A stretch of DNA of 7,635 nt from NCBI GenBank assembly GCA_945874515.1, contig CAMCHA010000104.1, forward strand, positions 1-7,635. Direction: 5' to 3'. Origin of the DNA: Asaia bogorensis. Lineage in GTDB: Bacteria > Pseudomonadota > Alphaproteobacteria > Acetobacterales > Acetobacteraceae. The notes beneath the pieces were generated by a model. It did not search any database, had not been told where the DNA came from, and saw only the letters and a program-made list of their open reading frames with translations. Position 1 is the stretch's first letter. Each line of letters starts with the position of its first letter. A program made the position numbers and the translations under genes. Positions 1 to 6,789 of the stretch are shown one piece after another.

Positions 1-990
1 CGCGCCAATGCGCTGTATGAGGGGATGTATCTGCTGGGCACTTCCATCGCCCGCCCGCTGATCGCCAAGCGCCAGATTGAAATCGCCGAAGCCATGGGCG
101 CCGATGCGGTGGCGCATGGCGCGACCGGCAAGGGCAATGACCAGGTGCGGTTTGAACTCAGCTATTACGCGCTGAAGCCGGATGTGAAGGTAATCGCGCC
201 CTGGCGCGAATGGGACCTGACCAGCCGCACGCGCCTGATCGAATTCGCCGAAGAACACCAAATCCCGATCGCCAAGGATAAGCGCGGCGAAGCGCCCTTC
301 AGCGTGGATGCCAATCTGCTGCATAGCAGCAGCGAAGGCAAAATCCTGGAAGAACCCTGGGACGCGCCGGATGAAATGGTCTGGCAGCGCACCATCAGCC
401 CGATGGATGCGCCAGACCGCGCCACCGATATCACCATTGAATTCGAACGCGGCGATGCGGTTGGCATCAATGGAGAGCGTCTGTCACCCGCAACCTTGCT
501 CACGAAGCTGAACGCGCTCGGCAAGGAAAACGGCATTGGCCGGCTGGATTTGGTGGAAAACCGCTTTGTCGGCATGAAGTCCCGCGGCTGCTATGAAACG
601 CCGGGCGGCACCATTTTGTATGTCGCGCATCGCGCCATGGAAAGCATCACGCTGGACCGCGAAGCAGCGCATCTGAAAGATAGCCTGATGCCGCGCTATG
701 CGGAGCTGATCTATAATGGCTTCTGGTTCGCGCCCGAACGGCGCATGCTGCAAGCTTTGATTGATGAAAGCCAGCACAGCGTCTCAGGCACGGTGCGGCT
801 CAAGCTTTATAAGGGCAATACCATTGTCACCGGGCGGCAATCGCCCAATAGCCTCTATTCCATGAAGCATGTGACTTTTGAGGATGATCAGGGCGCCTAT
901 GACCAATTCGATGCCCAGGGCTTCATCAAATTGAATGCGCTGCGTCTGCGTCTTGGCGCCATGGCTGGCCGCAAGGGCGGCGCGCTCTGA
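1..990 (+). CDS. argG: Argininosuccinate synthase, C-terminal 329 residues (5' end outside window)
   Basis: Cytoplasmic enzyme of arginine synthesis. It joins citrulline and aspartate using ATP, giving argininosuccinate, AMP and pyrophosphate. The frame is open from base 1, so the gene enters from the left. About 75 N-terminal residues, including the usual SGGLDTS ATP-binding loop, are missing because of the window edge. Seen here, numbering from the first visible codon: [13 protein letters not shown] (about 40-52), the conserved nucleotide and substrate loop; [13 protein letters not shown] (about 101-113); and [14 protein letters not shown] (about 190-203), all characteristic of class I ArgG. 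There is no frameshift or internal stop, and the C-terminus ends normally. An internal ATG at 25 is not the start, because family sequence (RANALYEG) continues upstream of it. It converges on hppA. The pyrophosphate it releases is the substrate of the two neighbouring pyrophosphatases. Confidence 0.97.
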   Translation, partial: RANALYEGMYLLGTSIARPLIAKRQIEIAEAMGADAVAHGATGKGNDQVRFELSYYALKPDVKVIAPWREWDLTSRTRLIEFAEEHQIPIAKDKRGEAPFSVDANLLHSSSEGKILEEPWDAPDEMVWQRTISPMDAPDRATDITIEFERGDAVGINGERLSPATLLTKLNALGKENGIGRLDLVENRFVGMKSRGCYETPGGTILYVAHRAMESITLDREAAHLKDSLMPRYAELIYNGFWFAPERRMLQALIDESQHSVSGTVRLKLYKGNTIVTGRQSPNSLYSMKHVTFEDDQGAYDQFDAQGFIKLNALRLRLGAMAGRKGGAL

Positions 991-993
991 CAT

Positions 994-1022
994 AAAAAAA
1001 GCCCAGGAGGCGCTGCCTCCTG
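994..1022 (-). terminator. Intrinsic terminator for hppA
   Basis: Read on the - strand, a perfect 8-bp stem (CAGGAGGC / GCCTCCTG, + strand 1004-1011 and 1015-1022) with a 3-base loop is followed, after three bases, by seven T (994-1000). It lies 45 bases beyond the hppA stop, as expected for a Rho-independent terminator of the hppA or ppa-hppA transcript. The three-base gap between stem and T run is slightly unusual. Confidence 0.72.
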
Positions 1023-1030
1023 AACCTCCG

Positions 1031-1053
1031 CCGGGGTGGCAGTGCCACCCCGG
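1031..1053. repeat. Perfect GC-rich hairpin between convergent argG and hppA
   Basis: A 10-bp perfect inverted repeat (CCGGGGTGGC, loop AGT, GCCACCCCGG) lies between the two convergent genes, 8 bases from the terminator hairpin. On the + strand no T run follows it, so on its own it is not a classic intrinsic terminator for argG. It may stop argG transcription with Rho, or protect 3' ends from exonucleases. From memory, tandem hairpins of this composition (an AGGAGGC..GCCTCCT stem, then a GGGGTGGC-like stem) recur after genes in Acetobacteraceae, so it may be a dispersed repeat family. That part is recollection, not something shown by this window. Confidence 0.6.
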
Positions 1054-1066
1054 ACCCCGCCAGTCT

Positions 1067-3190
1067 TTAGCTTTGCGCCAACACCGCGAGCAGCAGCAGC
1101 GCCACGATATTGGTGATTTTGATCATCGGGTTCACCGCCGGGCCCGCCGTATCCTTGTACGGGTCGCCAACAGTATCACCGGTCACGGCTGCCTTATGGG
1201 CTTCTGAGCCCTTGCCGCCATGATGACCATCTTCGATATACTTCTTCGCATTATCCCAAGCGCCACCACCGGTGGTCATGGAAACCGCAACGAAGAAACC
1301 GGTCACGATCACGCCAAGTAGCATGGCGCCCAGCGCTTCAAAGCCAGCCGCCTTACCCGCGATGGCATTGATGCCGAAATATACCACCAGCGGGGAAAGC
1401 ACCGGCAGCAAGGACGGGATGATCATTTCCTTGATCGCCGACTTGGTCAGCATATCCACCGCGCGGCCATAATCCGGCTTTTCGGTACCCAGCATGATGC
1501 CCGGCTTTTCCTTAAACTGCCGGCGCACTTCTTCCACCACGCTCATTGCCGCGCGACCAACCGCTGTCATTGCCATGCCGCCGAACAAATAAGGCAGCAA
1601 GCCGCCAAACAGCAGGCCGACAACGACATACGGGCTGGAGAGCGAGAAGGTCAGGTTCCCCACCCCCTGGAAATACGGGTAAAGCGTCGGGTTCTGAACG
1701 AAGTAGTTCAGATCCTGCGTATAAGCGGCAAACAGCACCAGCGCGCCAAGACCGGCTGAACCAATGGCATAGCCCTTGGTAACCGCCTTGGTCGTATTGC
1801 CAACCGCATCCAGCGCATCCGTGGTCTGGCGGATTTCCTTAGGCAGGCCGGCCATTTCGGCAATGCCACCCGCGTTATCCGTGACGGGACCAAAAGCATC
1901 GAGCGCCACCACAAACCCGGCCAAGGCCAGCATGGTCGTGACCGCAATGGCAATGCCGTAAAGCCCCGCCAGCCCATAGGTGATCAGCACGCCCGCGATG
2001 ATAATCAGCGCCGGAATCGCCGTGCTTTCCATCGAAACCGCAAGCCCGCGGATCACATTGGTGCCGTGGCCCGTGACCGAGCTCTCGGCAATCGCCTGAA
2101 CCGGGCGGTAGCCCGTGCCGGTATAGTATTCCGTGATCCAAACAATCAGCCCGGTCACCGCAAGCCCGACCACGCCACACAGGAACAGGTCGAAAGAATT
2201 GAAGCTGGTGCCCGCCGCCGTCATCGTACCGAAGCCAAAGACCAGATAGGTCAGCGGCAGCAGCACAATCAGCGAAAGCACACCGGTCACGATAAAGCCG
2301 CGATACATGGCGCCCATGATGGAATTATTCGCCGGCAGCTTCACGAAATACGTGCCAACGATGGACGTCACCACGCACACCGCACCAATGGCCAGCGGAT
2401 AGAGCATGCCGCGCACCATCATGGCCGGATCGGCAAAGGCAATCGCCGCCAGCACCATGGTAGCAACCATGGTCACCGCATAGGTCTCAAAAAGGTCAGC
2501 GGCCATGCCGGCGCAATCGCCAACATTATCGCCGACATTGTCAGCGATAGTGGCGGGGTTGCGGGGGTCATCCTCAGGGATGCCGGCTTCCACCTTGCCC
2601 ACCATATCGCCGCCAACATCCGCACCCTTGGTGAAGATGCCGCCGCCTAAGCGCGCAAAAATCGAAATCAGCGAAGCGCCGAAGCCAAGTGCCACCAGAG
2701 CATCAATCACGATGCGGCTATTGGGTGCATGACCGCCAAATACCGTCAGGATCAGAAAATAAACAGCAACGCCTAGCAGCGCCAGGCCGGCCACCAGCAT
2801 CCCGGTGATGGCGCCCGATTTGAAGGCGACATCCAGCCCGGCGGCGAGCGATTGCATCGCGGCCTGGGCGGTGCGGAGATTGGCGCGCACCGACACATTC
2901 ATGCCGATAAAGCCCGCAGCACCCGAAAGCACCGCGCCAAGCGCGAAGCCAATGGCCACCACAAGGCCAAGGCGCCAGGCCACCAGGGCGAAAAGCACTA
3001 CGCCCACAATGGCAATGGTGCCGTATTGCCGCTTCAGATACGCAGATGCGCCTTCTTGAATGGCGAGAGCAATTTCTTGCATCCGCGGCGAACCGGGATC
3101 GCGCGAAAGCACATCCTTGGCAGTGATCACACCGTAGGCGATGGACAACGCTCCAAGCGCGATCACCAGGATCAGCGATAAGGTCAGCAA
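1067..3190 (-). CDS. hppA: K+-independent H+-translocating membrane pyrophosphatase
   Basis: Integral membrane pump that couples hydrolysis of pyrophosphate to proton export. At 707 residues it has the normal length for bacterial members. It is hydrophobic throughout, consistent with the family's sixteen or so membrane helices. Seen: the substrate and Mg-binding segment [13 protein letters not shown] (191-203) followed by [21 protein letters not shown] (about 205-225), [12 protein letters not shown] (431-442), [13 protein letters not shown] (641-653) and [11 protein letters not shown] (671-681). The segment GNTTKAVT (464-471) has Lys468 and Thr471, the residues that in this family mark potassium-independent pumps; potassium-dependent ones carry Ala at the Lys position. 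The start is TTG: an in-frame TAA lies two codons upstream, a GGGGAG site sits 8 bases before it, and the next in-frame ATG (codon 37) would delete the first helix. ppa lies upstream on the same strand, 172 bases away. Confidence 0.97.
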   Translation of the reverse strand: MLTLSLILVIALGALSIAYGVITAKDVLSRDPGSPRMQEIALAIQEGASAYLKRQYGTIAIVGVVLFALVAWRLGLVVAIGFALGAVLSGAAGFIGMNVSVRANLRTAQAAMQSLAAGLDVAFKSGAITGMLVAGLALLGVAVYFLILTVFGGHAPNSRIVIDALVALGFGASLISIFARLGGGIFTKGADVGGDMVGKVEAGIPEDDPRNPATIADNVGDNVGDCAGMAADLFETYAVTMVATMVLAAIAFADPAMMVRGMLYPLAIGAVCVVTSIVGTYFVKLPANNSIMGAMYRGFIVTGVLSLIVLLPLTYLVFGFGTMTAAGTSFNSFDLFLCGVVGLAVTGLIVWITEYYTGTGYRPVQAIAESSVTGHGTNVIRGLAVSMESTAIPALIIIAGVLITYGLAGLYGIAIAVTTMLALAGFVVALDAFGPVTDNAGGIAEMAGLPKEIRQTTDALDAVGNTTKAVTKGYAIGSAGLGALVLFAAYTQDLNYFVQNPTLYPYFQGVGNLTFSLSSPYVVVGLLFGGLLPYLFGGMAMTAVGRAAMSVVEEVRRQFKEKPGIMLGTEKPDYGRAVDMLTKSAIKEMIIPSLLPVLSPLVVYFGINAIAGKAAGFEALGAMLLGVIVTGFFVAVSMTTGGGAWDNAKKYIEDGHHGGKGSEAHKAAVTGDTVGDPYKDTAGPAVNPMIKITNIVALLLLAVLAQS

Positions 3191-3198
3191 AGCTTAGA

Positions 3199-3204
3199 CT
3201 CCCC
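3199..3204 (-). promoter_or_regulatory. Ribosome binding site deciding the TTG start of hppA
   Basis: GGGGAG on the - strand, 8 bases before the TTG at 3190-3188. With the in-frame TAA just upstream of that TTG and no ATG for 36 codons, it fixes the start. A strong Shine-Dalgarno site paired with a weak start codon may tune the level of this abundant membrane protein (inference). Confidence 0.75.
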
Positions 3205-3230
3205 TTTTTGGCGCGGTTAAGGCCGCCGCA

Positions 3231-3250
3231 CGCCGGCATGGGGACCGGCG
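3231..3250 (-). other. Small hairpin in the hppA leader
   Basis: CGCCGG (3231-3236) and CCGGCG (3245-3250) can pair as a 6-bp stem with an 8-base loop, about 40 bases before the hppA start. If transcription begins upstream, this would be in the mRNA leader. It does not reach the ribosome binding site. Such stems arise often by chance in GC-rich DNA. Confidence 0.3.
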
Positions 3251-3275
3251 CGGAGTCTTGCCCCGTGACAGTCTC

Positions 3276-3284
3276 ATTACAGCA
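3276..3284 (-). promoter_or_regulatory. Possible extended -10 promoter element for hppA
   Basis: On the - strand TGCTGTAAT matches an extended -10 element (TGn followed by five of six bases of TATAAT), about 85 bases before the hppA start. No convincing -35 is seen 16-18 bases upstream, where the sequence is C-rich. It would give hppA its own promoter inside the spacer after ppa. Short match, weak evidence. Confidence 0.25.
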
Positions 3285-3295
3285 CTTCCTTAAAA

Positions 3296-3320
3296 GGGGC
3301 GGGGCAGGGGCGCAACGGGG
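3296..3320 (+). other. Four-run G-quadruplex motif in the ppa-hppA spacer
   Basis: Four runs of GGGG (3296-3299, 3301-3304, 3307-3310, 3317-3320) are separated by loops of 1, 2 and 6 bases on the + strand, which is the template strand for ppa and hppA. The spacing fits an intramolecular G-quadruplex on DNA. The transcript itself would carry only the C-rich complement. It could slow polymerase passing from ppa to hppA, but may also be a by-product of high GC. Confidence 0.5.
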
Positions 3321-3324
3321 AAGG

Positions 3325-3346
3325 CGGGTTTCCAACTGAAAACCCG
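3325..3346 (-). terminator. Weak hairpin just after ppa, possible attenuator
   Basis: CGGGTTT (3325-3331) and AAACCCG (3340-3346) form a perfect 7-bp stem with an 8-base loop, 16 bases beyond the ppa stop. On the - strand it is followed by C-rich sequence and not by a T run, so it is not a standard intrinsic terminator. Partial termination or 3'-end protection of ppa mRNA is possible. Confidence 0.35.
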
Positions 3347-3362
3347 GCCATTTAAAGCAGTT

Positions 3363-3893
3363 TCAGGCAGTTTTCGCCCGTTCGATCGCTTCCCGGATCA
3401 GGCGGCGGGCTTCATCGGCATCGCCCCAGCCAAGGAATTTCACCCATTTGCCGGGTTCCAGATCCTTATAATGCTCGAAAAAATGCTGGATCTGTTCAAT
3501 GGTGATCTTGGGCAGGTCCGTATAGTTGCGCACGTGAAGGTAGCGCTGGGTCAGTTTGTCCGATGGAACAGCGATGATCTTCTCATCCCCCCCGCCATCA
3601 TCTTCCATCTTCATCACGCCAACGGGGCGCACATTCAAAACGGCGCCAGGCACGATGGGGCGCGTATTGGCCACCAGCACGTCAATCGGGTCGCCATCTT
3701 CGGAAAGCGTATGCGGCACGAAGCCGTAATTCCCTGGATAGCGCATGGGCGTATGTAGGAAGCGGTCCACGAATAGCGTGCCGGCGGCCTTGTCCATTTC
3801 ATACTTGATGGGCTCGCCACCGATCTGGACTTCAATGATCACATTCACATCATTCGGCGGGTCCTTGCCGATGGGAATGGCATCTATGCGCAT
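3363..3893 (-). CDS. ppa: Soluble inorganic pyrophosphatase, family I
   Basis: Cytoplasmic Mg-dependent enzyme that hydrolyses pyrophosphate to two phosphates, pulling biosynthetic reactions forward. With the ATG at 3893 the protein has 176 residues, the same length as the E. coli enzyme. All active-site residues known from E. coli appear one position later: Glu21, Lys30, Arg44, Tyr56, Asp66, Asp68, Asp71, Asp98, Asp103, Lys105, Tyr142 and Lys143. The family signature DGDPIDVLV is at 66-74. A GGAG site lies 7 bases before this ATG. An in-frame GTG at 3923 would add ten residues with no such site, and I rejected it. The gene heads a - strand pair with hppA, which acts on the same substrate, and is divergent from the M20 remnant. 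Confidence 0.97.
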   Translation of the reverse strand: MRIDAIPIGKDPPNDVNVIIEVQIGGEPIKYEMDKAAGTLFVDRFLHTPMRYPGNYGFVPHTLSEDGDPIDVLVANTRPIVPGAVLNVRPVGVMKMEDDGGGDEKIIAVPSDKLTQRYLHVRNYTDLPKITIEQIQHFFEHYKDLEPGKWVKFLGWGDADEARRLIREAIERAKTA

Positions 3894-3898
3894 GGCGT

Positions 3899-3904
3899 CT
3901 CTCC
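3899..3904 (-). promoter_or_regulatory. Ribosome binding site deciding the ppa start
   Basis: GGAGAG on the - strand, with GGAG 7 bases before the ATG at 3893. It selects this ATG over the in-frame GTG at 3923 and agrees with the one-position offset from E. coli active-site numbering. Confidence 0.7.
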
Positions 3905-3952
3905 AGGGGCGGGGGGCGGCCACTGCGGCAGTCCGAAAGCCCTTCCGGGGCC

Positions 3953-3980
3953 GATATGCCCGTATGCGCCAGGATTACAA
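3953..3980 (-). promoter_or_regulatory. Tentative ppa promoter
   Basis: On the - strand TTGTAA (3980-3975) and CATATC (3958-3953) are separated by 16 bases, about 60 bases before the ppa start. They resemble -35 and -10 boxes at four and three of six positions. The position is right for ppa, and the element lies inside the open frame that leads into the M20 remnant. Weak match. Confidence 0.25.
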
Positions 3981-3989
3981 GCCGCTTCC

Positions 3990-4009
3990 CGCTTGCAAGC
4001 GCCGGCGCT
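3990..4009. repeat. Two overlapping perfect 12-bp palindromes upstream of ppa
   Basis: CGCTTGCAAGCG (3990-4001) and AGCGCCGGCGCT (3998-4009) are each perfect 12-base palindromes sharing four bases. They sit just upstream of the tentative ppa promoter and just before the ATG of the M20 remnant. They could be operator-like sites for a dimeric regulator, or alternative hairpins. Chance is a real option in GC-rich sequence, although the first is centred on TTGCAA and is not pure GC. Confidence 0.4.
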
Positions 4010-4027
4010 GGCCCGCAGGTTAGGGAT

Positions 4028-4279
4028 ATGAATGCCATCGCCCGCGCCGCTTTCGCCGCCGCCGCCGCCCGCGAAGCCGTGGCCGGGAATATGCGTGTCG
4101 GCGGTTCCGATGCGCGCTGGTTCCGCATGGCGGGGCTGCCCACCGTGGTTTATGGCCCAACCCCGCATAATATGGGCGGCGCAGACGAATGGGTTTCGGT
4201 CAGGGAATTGGAGGCCATTGCCCAGGTCCATGCCCTGGCCGGCTTTGATTTTCTGAATGGGGAGAACGGCGCACCATGA
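4028..4279 (+). pseudogene. 5'-truncated M20 family metallopeptidase, C-terminal remnant
   Basis: About 83 codons from the ATG at 4028 match only the end of M20 peptidases and deacylases (ArgE/DapE/acetylornithine deacetylase-like). Seen: RVGGSDARWFRMAGLPTVVY, then GPTPHNMGGADEWV, which carries the last metal-ligand His of the family, and a closing helix ELEAIAQVHALAGFDFL. A full member has about 400 residues. The first metal-binding motif (HxD), the bridging Asp, the catalytic Glu pair and the dimerisation lid are all absent, so it cannot be an active peptidase. The frame is open further up (an earlier ATG at 3956), but that part shows no M20 similarity, and upstream sequence is occupied by ppa on the other strand. 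No good ribosome binding site precedes the ATG at 4028. The stop overlaps the start of the next gene (ATGA), suggesting a former operon. Confidence 0.75.
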
Positions 4280-5079
4280 TTTTATTAGGCGAAATTCTGG
4301 CTTTCAGCCTGATTGCCTTCTGGCTGCTGTTGTTTGCGGTGCAATGGGCAGCCCAGGCCATTGGCGCTTGGCTTGGCCGCCGCCATGTCGCGCGCGGCGC
4401 AGCCCCGGCGGAGGGTGTTGGCTTGGTAGTGAGCGGCATGCTCGGTCTGCTCGCCTTTGTGCTGGCACTGACCCTTTCCTTCGCCACCACGCGCTTTGAA
4501 GAACGCCGCGAAGGCACGCTGATGGAAGCCAACGCGCTGGGCACCGCCTGGCTCCGCGCCAAGGCCATCGGCCATCCGCGCGGTGACGAATTGGCCAAAA
4601 TGTTTAAGGAATACACGAAGCTCCGCGCCGATTTCATCACGGCGCCGGCGGATCGGGAAGTTGTGCGCGCCATCAACGACCAGACATCAGCGCTGCAAAA
4701 CCGCATTTGGGAACATGTCACCGTCATTGTGCGCGAAAAGCCGGACCCCATTTCATCTTCACTGATGGCCGCGACCAATGAAGTGTTTGACCGTTCAACG
4801 GCTGAGCGCTTGGCCTTTGGCCAAGGCATGCCGCCGCAAATGGTCTGGCTGCTGATGAGCATTGCGGTGCTGAGCATTGGCGCGCTGGGCTATCAATTGG
4901 GCCTGCGCGGGCTTTCGCTGCCGGTCCTTTCCTTGCTGCTGATTGGCATGTGGACATCGGTGATGGTCGTCATCCTGGATTTGAGTGCGCCGCGCATCGG
5001 CAGCATACGTTCCAGCGCGACGGTTTATTACTGGACGCTGGATAGCTTCGCCCCAAACCCTCCGCCGGCCCGAAGATAA
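4276..5079 (+). CDS. DUF4239 (bestrophin-like) membrane protein
   Basis: Predicted inner-membrane protein of 267 residues and unknown function. Four hydrophobic helices can be seen at about 6-27, 47-70, 187-208 and 213-234, with a long hydrophilic, helix-rich section (about 72-185) between the second and third. The segment LLAFVLALTLSFATTRFEER (58-77), followed by EANALGTAWLRA, and the late VILDLSAPRIGSI (232-244) are what I recognise as the DUF4239 pattern. That family has been likened to bestrophin anion channels, but transport here is not shown. The start is the ATG overlapping the M20 remnant stop. A GGGGAG site at 4259-4264 lies 11 bases before it, inside the remnant, so coupling or independent initiation are both possible. 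The FbpB-like permease follows after 48 bases in the same direction and may share the transcript. Confidence 0.82.
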   Translation: MILLGEILAFSLIAFWLLLFAVQWAAQAIGAWLGRRHVARGAAPAEGVGLVVSGMLGLLAFVLALTLSFATTRFEERREGTLMEANALGTAWLRAKAIGHPRGDELAKMFKEYTKLRADFITAPADREVVRAINDQTSALQNRIWEHVTVIVREKPDPISSSLMAATNEVFDRSTAERLAFGQGMPPQMVWLLMSIAVLSIGALGYQLGLRGLSLPVLSLLLIGMWTSVMVVILDLSAPRIGSIRSSATVYYWTLDSFAPNPPPARR

Positions 5080-5092
5080 GGCGCGGCGCCTC

Positions 5093-5121
5093 GCCCCCGG
5101 CCTGTACCCGTGATAGGGGGC
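5093..5121 (+). promoter_or_regulatory. Permease ribosome binding site, possibly sequestered in a stem
   Basis: AGGGGG at 5115-5120 lies 7 bases before the ATG at 5128 and selects that start. GCCCCC at 5093-5098 is fully complementary to GGGGGC at 5116-5121, so a 6-bp GC-only stem with a 17-base loop could hide the ribosome binding site. The stem is between the DUF4239 stop and the permease start. The binding site is well supported; the folding is a guess. Confidence 0.5.
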
Positions 5122-5127
5122 TTCAGG

Positions 5128-6789
5128 ATGTCCAGCGCCGCCACTGAAACCCCTGCCGCCATGCTCACCCGGCGCCGGAGCCCTGCCTGGGCCTGGGCGG
5201 CATTGCTGGTGGCTTTCGCCATGGCAACGCCGATCCTGGCCGTGCTGGTGACCGCCGCCGCGCCGGGGGGCGAGGTCTGGCGGCATATCGTGGCCACTAC
5301 CTTGCCCGAAATGCTAGCCAATTCTGCGCTGCTGGCCCTGCTGGTCACGCTGATGGCGGGCAGTGCGGGGGCGGTCGCGGCCTGGCTGGTGGTGGCCTGC
5401 GAATTCCGTGGGCGGCGCTTTCTGGAAGTGGCGCTGCTGCTGCCGTTCGCCATGCCCGCTTACCTCTGCGGCTATGTCTATACTTGGCTGTTGGATGTAT
5501 CCGGGCCGGTGCAGACCACGTTTCGCAGCACAACCGGGCTTTCCTTCGGGCAGTATTGGTTCCCGGAAATCCGCAGCCTGCCCGGCGCGGCGCTGATACT
5601 TTCCATGGTGCTTTACCCTTACGTTTACATGCTTTGCCGCGCGGCCTTCCTGCAACAAAGCGTTTGTCTGATCGAGGCATCCCGCACGCTAGGCCATGGG
5701 CTGGCGCGGAGTTTTCTGCATGTTGCACTGCCTTTGGCGCGTCCTGCCTTGGCGGCTGGTATTGCGCTGGCGCTGATGGAAACGCTGGCTGATTTCGGCA
5801 CGGTGCAGCATTTCGCGGTGCGCAGCTTCACCACCGGCATTTATGAGGCCTGGTTCGGCATGGATAACCGCCCCGCGGCGGCGCAGCTTGCGGTTGCCTT
5901 GCTTGGCTGTGTCGGGTTGCTGCTGGCTTTGGAGCATTTCTCGCGCGGCGGGCGGCGCTTTCACCCGACGACAACACGCCACCCGGCGCTGCGCCCCGTG
6001 CGGCTTACCGGCTGGTGGGAAGGGTTAGTGCTATTCGCTTGCGCGATACCGCTGCTGATCGGCTTTATTATTCCGGCATGTGCGCTGCTGTGGCTGATGG
6101 TGCAGGCCGGCGATCCCTTCAGCCCAGCGCGCTATTTGCCTTATGCGCGCAATTCACTCGTGCTTTCGGGCGTAACTGCCTTGCTCGCGGTAGTTTTGGC
6201 GGCAGGCATGGCCTGGGCGGCGCGGCTTTACCCTTCTCCCGCGCGCAGCATCGCCAATCGGGTTGCGTCGCTTGGCTATGCGCTGCCGGGTTCGGTGATT
6301 GCGGTTGGTGTGCTGGTACCTTTTGGGTTGTTCGACAATGCGCTCGATTCCTGGCTGCGCGCGCGTTTTGGGGTTTCATCCGGGCTATTATTGTCTGGCA
6401 CCATGGTGGCGCTGGTTTTCGCTTATCTGGTGCGCTTTCTGGCGGTAGCCTTGTCCACGGTGGAATCGGGGCTGGCGCGGCTGAAGCCATCCTATACGGA
6501 TGCCGCGCGCGTCCTGGGGCGGCGGCCAGGCCAGGCAGTGCGCGAAGTGGAAGTGCCGCTGGCGCGCGGCGCGCTGCTGACAGCGGGGCTTTTGGTGTTT
6601 GTGGACACCATGAAGGAATTGCCGGCAACTTTGATCGTGCGGCCCTTTGACCTCGATACACTCGCGGTGCGCGTCTATAATCTGGCGTCCGACGAAAGAT
6701 TGGCCGAGGCATCAACCGCCGCCGTGCTGATTGTGCTGGTGGGGCTTTTGCCTGTCGCAGCACTCACGCGGATGATGCGGCGGGAATAA
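5128..6789 (+). CDS. ABC transporter permease, ferric iron FbpB/SfuB type
   Basis: Inner-membrane permease of 553 residues made of two fused permease domains, the layout of FbpB/SfuB proteins that import Fe3+ from a periplasmic binding protein. Each half has a cytoplasmic EAA-type loop that contacts the ATPase: EASRTLGHG (183-191) followed by LPLARPAL, and DAARVLGRR (458-466) followed by VPLARGAL. Also typical are ADFGTVQHFAVRSFTTGIYE (221-240) and VDTMKELPATLIVRPFDLDT (492-511). Many hydrophobic helices are seen, the first at about 21-43 after a basic N-terminus. The ATG at 5128 is chosen for its AGGGGG site; an in-frame GTG at 5110 would add six residues but has no site of its own. It follows the DUF4239 gene by 48 bases. 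Neither a binding-protein nor an ATPase gene is adjacent in the window. Iron as substrate comes from family resemblance; thiamine or other binding-protein-linked substrates are less likely. Confidence 0.92.
   Translation: MSSAATETPAAMLTRRRSPAWAWAALLVAFAMATPILAVLVTAAAPGGEVWRHIVATTLPEMLANSALLALLVTLMAGSAGAVAAWLVVACEFRGRRFLEVALLLPFAMPAYLCGYVYTWLLDVSGPVQTTFRSTTGLSFGQYWFPEIRSLPGAALILSMVLYPYVYMLCRAAFLQQSVCLIEASRTLGHGLARSFLHVALPLARPALAAGIALALMETLADFGTVQHFAVRSFTTGIYEAWFGMDNRPAAAQLAVALLGCVGLLLALEHFSRGGRRFHPTTTRHPALRPVRLTGWWEGLVLFACAIPLLIGFIIPACALLWLMVQAGDPFSPARYLPYARNSLVLSGVTALLAVVLAAGMAWAARLYPSPARSIANRVASLGYALPGSVIAVGVLVPFGLFDNALDSWLRARFGVSSGLLLSGTMVALVFAYLVRFLAVALSTVESGLARLKPSYTDAARVLGRRPGQAVREVEVPLARGALLTAGLLVFVDTMKELPATLIVRPFDLDTLAVRVYNLASDERLAEASTAAVLIVLVGLLPVAALTRMMRRE

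Noticed and set aside
2066..2650. Open frame of 194 codons on the + strand inside hppA
   Set aside because: His- and Arg-rich translation without motifs, fully antisense to conserved hppA catalytic sequence.
3894..3923. Longer ppa protein from a GTG at 3923
   Set aside because: The extra ten residues have no ribosome binding site, while the ATG at 3893 has GGAG at 7 bases and gives exactly the usual 176 residues.
3956..4027. Residues before the ATG at 4028 as part of a working small M20-like protein
   Set aside because: They show no similarity to M20 enzymes, carry the palindromes and the tentative ppa promoter, and most metal-binding residues would still be missing.
4200..4877. Long open frame of 225 codons on the - strand opposite the DUF4239 gene
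   Set aside because: Its translation is low-complexity and rich in Ser, Arg and Ala with no recognisable domain. Such frames are expected opposite GC-rich genes.
5110..5127. Permease start at a GTG at 5110
   Set aside because: It adds six residues that overlap the ribosome binding site of the ATG at 5128 and has no site of its own.
6015..6650. Open frame of 211 codons inside the permease gene on the + strand
   Set aside because: It is out of frame with a convincing permease, shows no family motif and has the Gly/Ala/Arg bias of a shifted frame.
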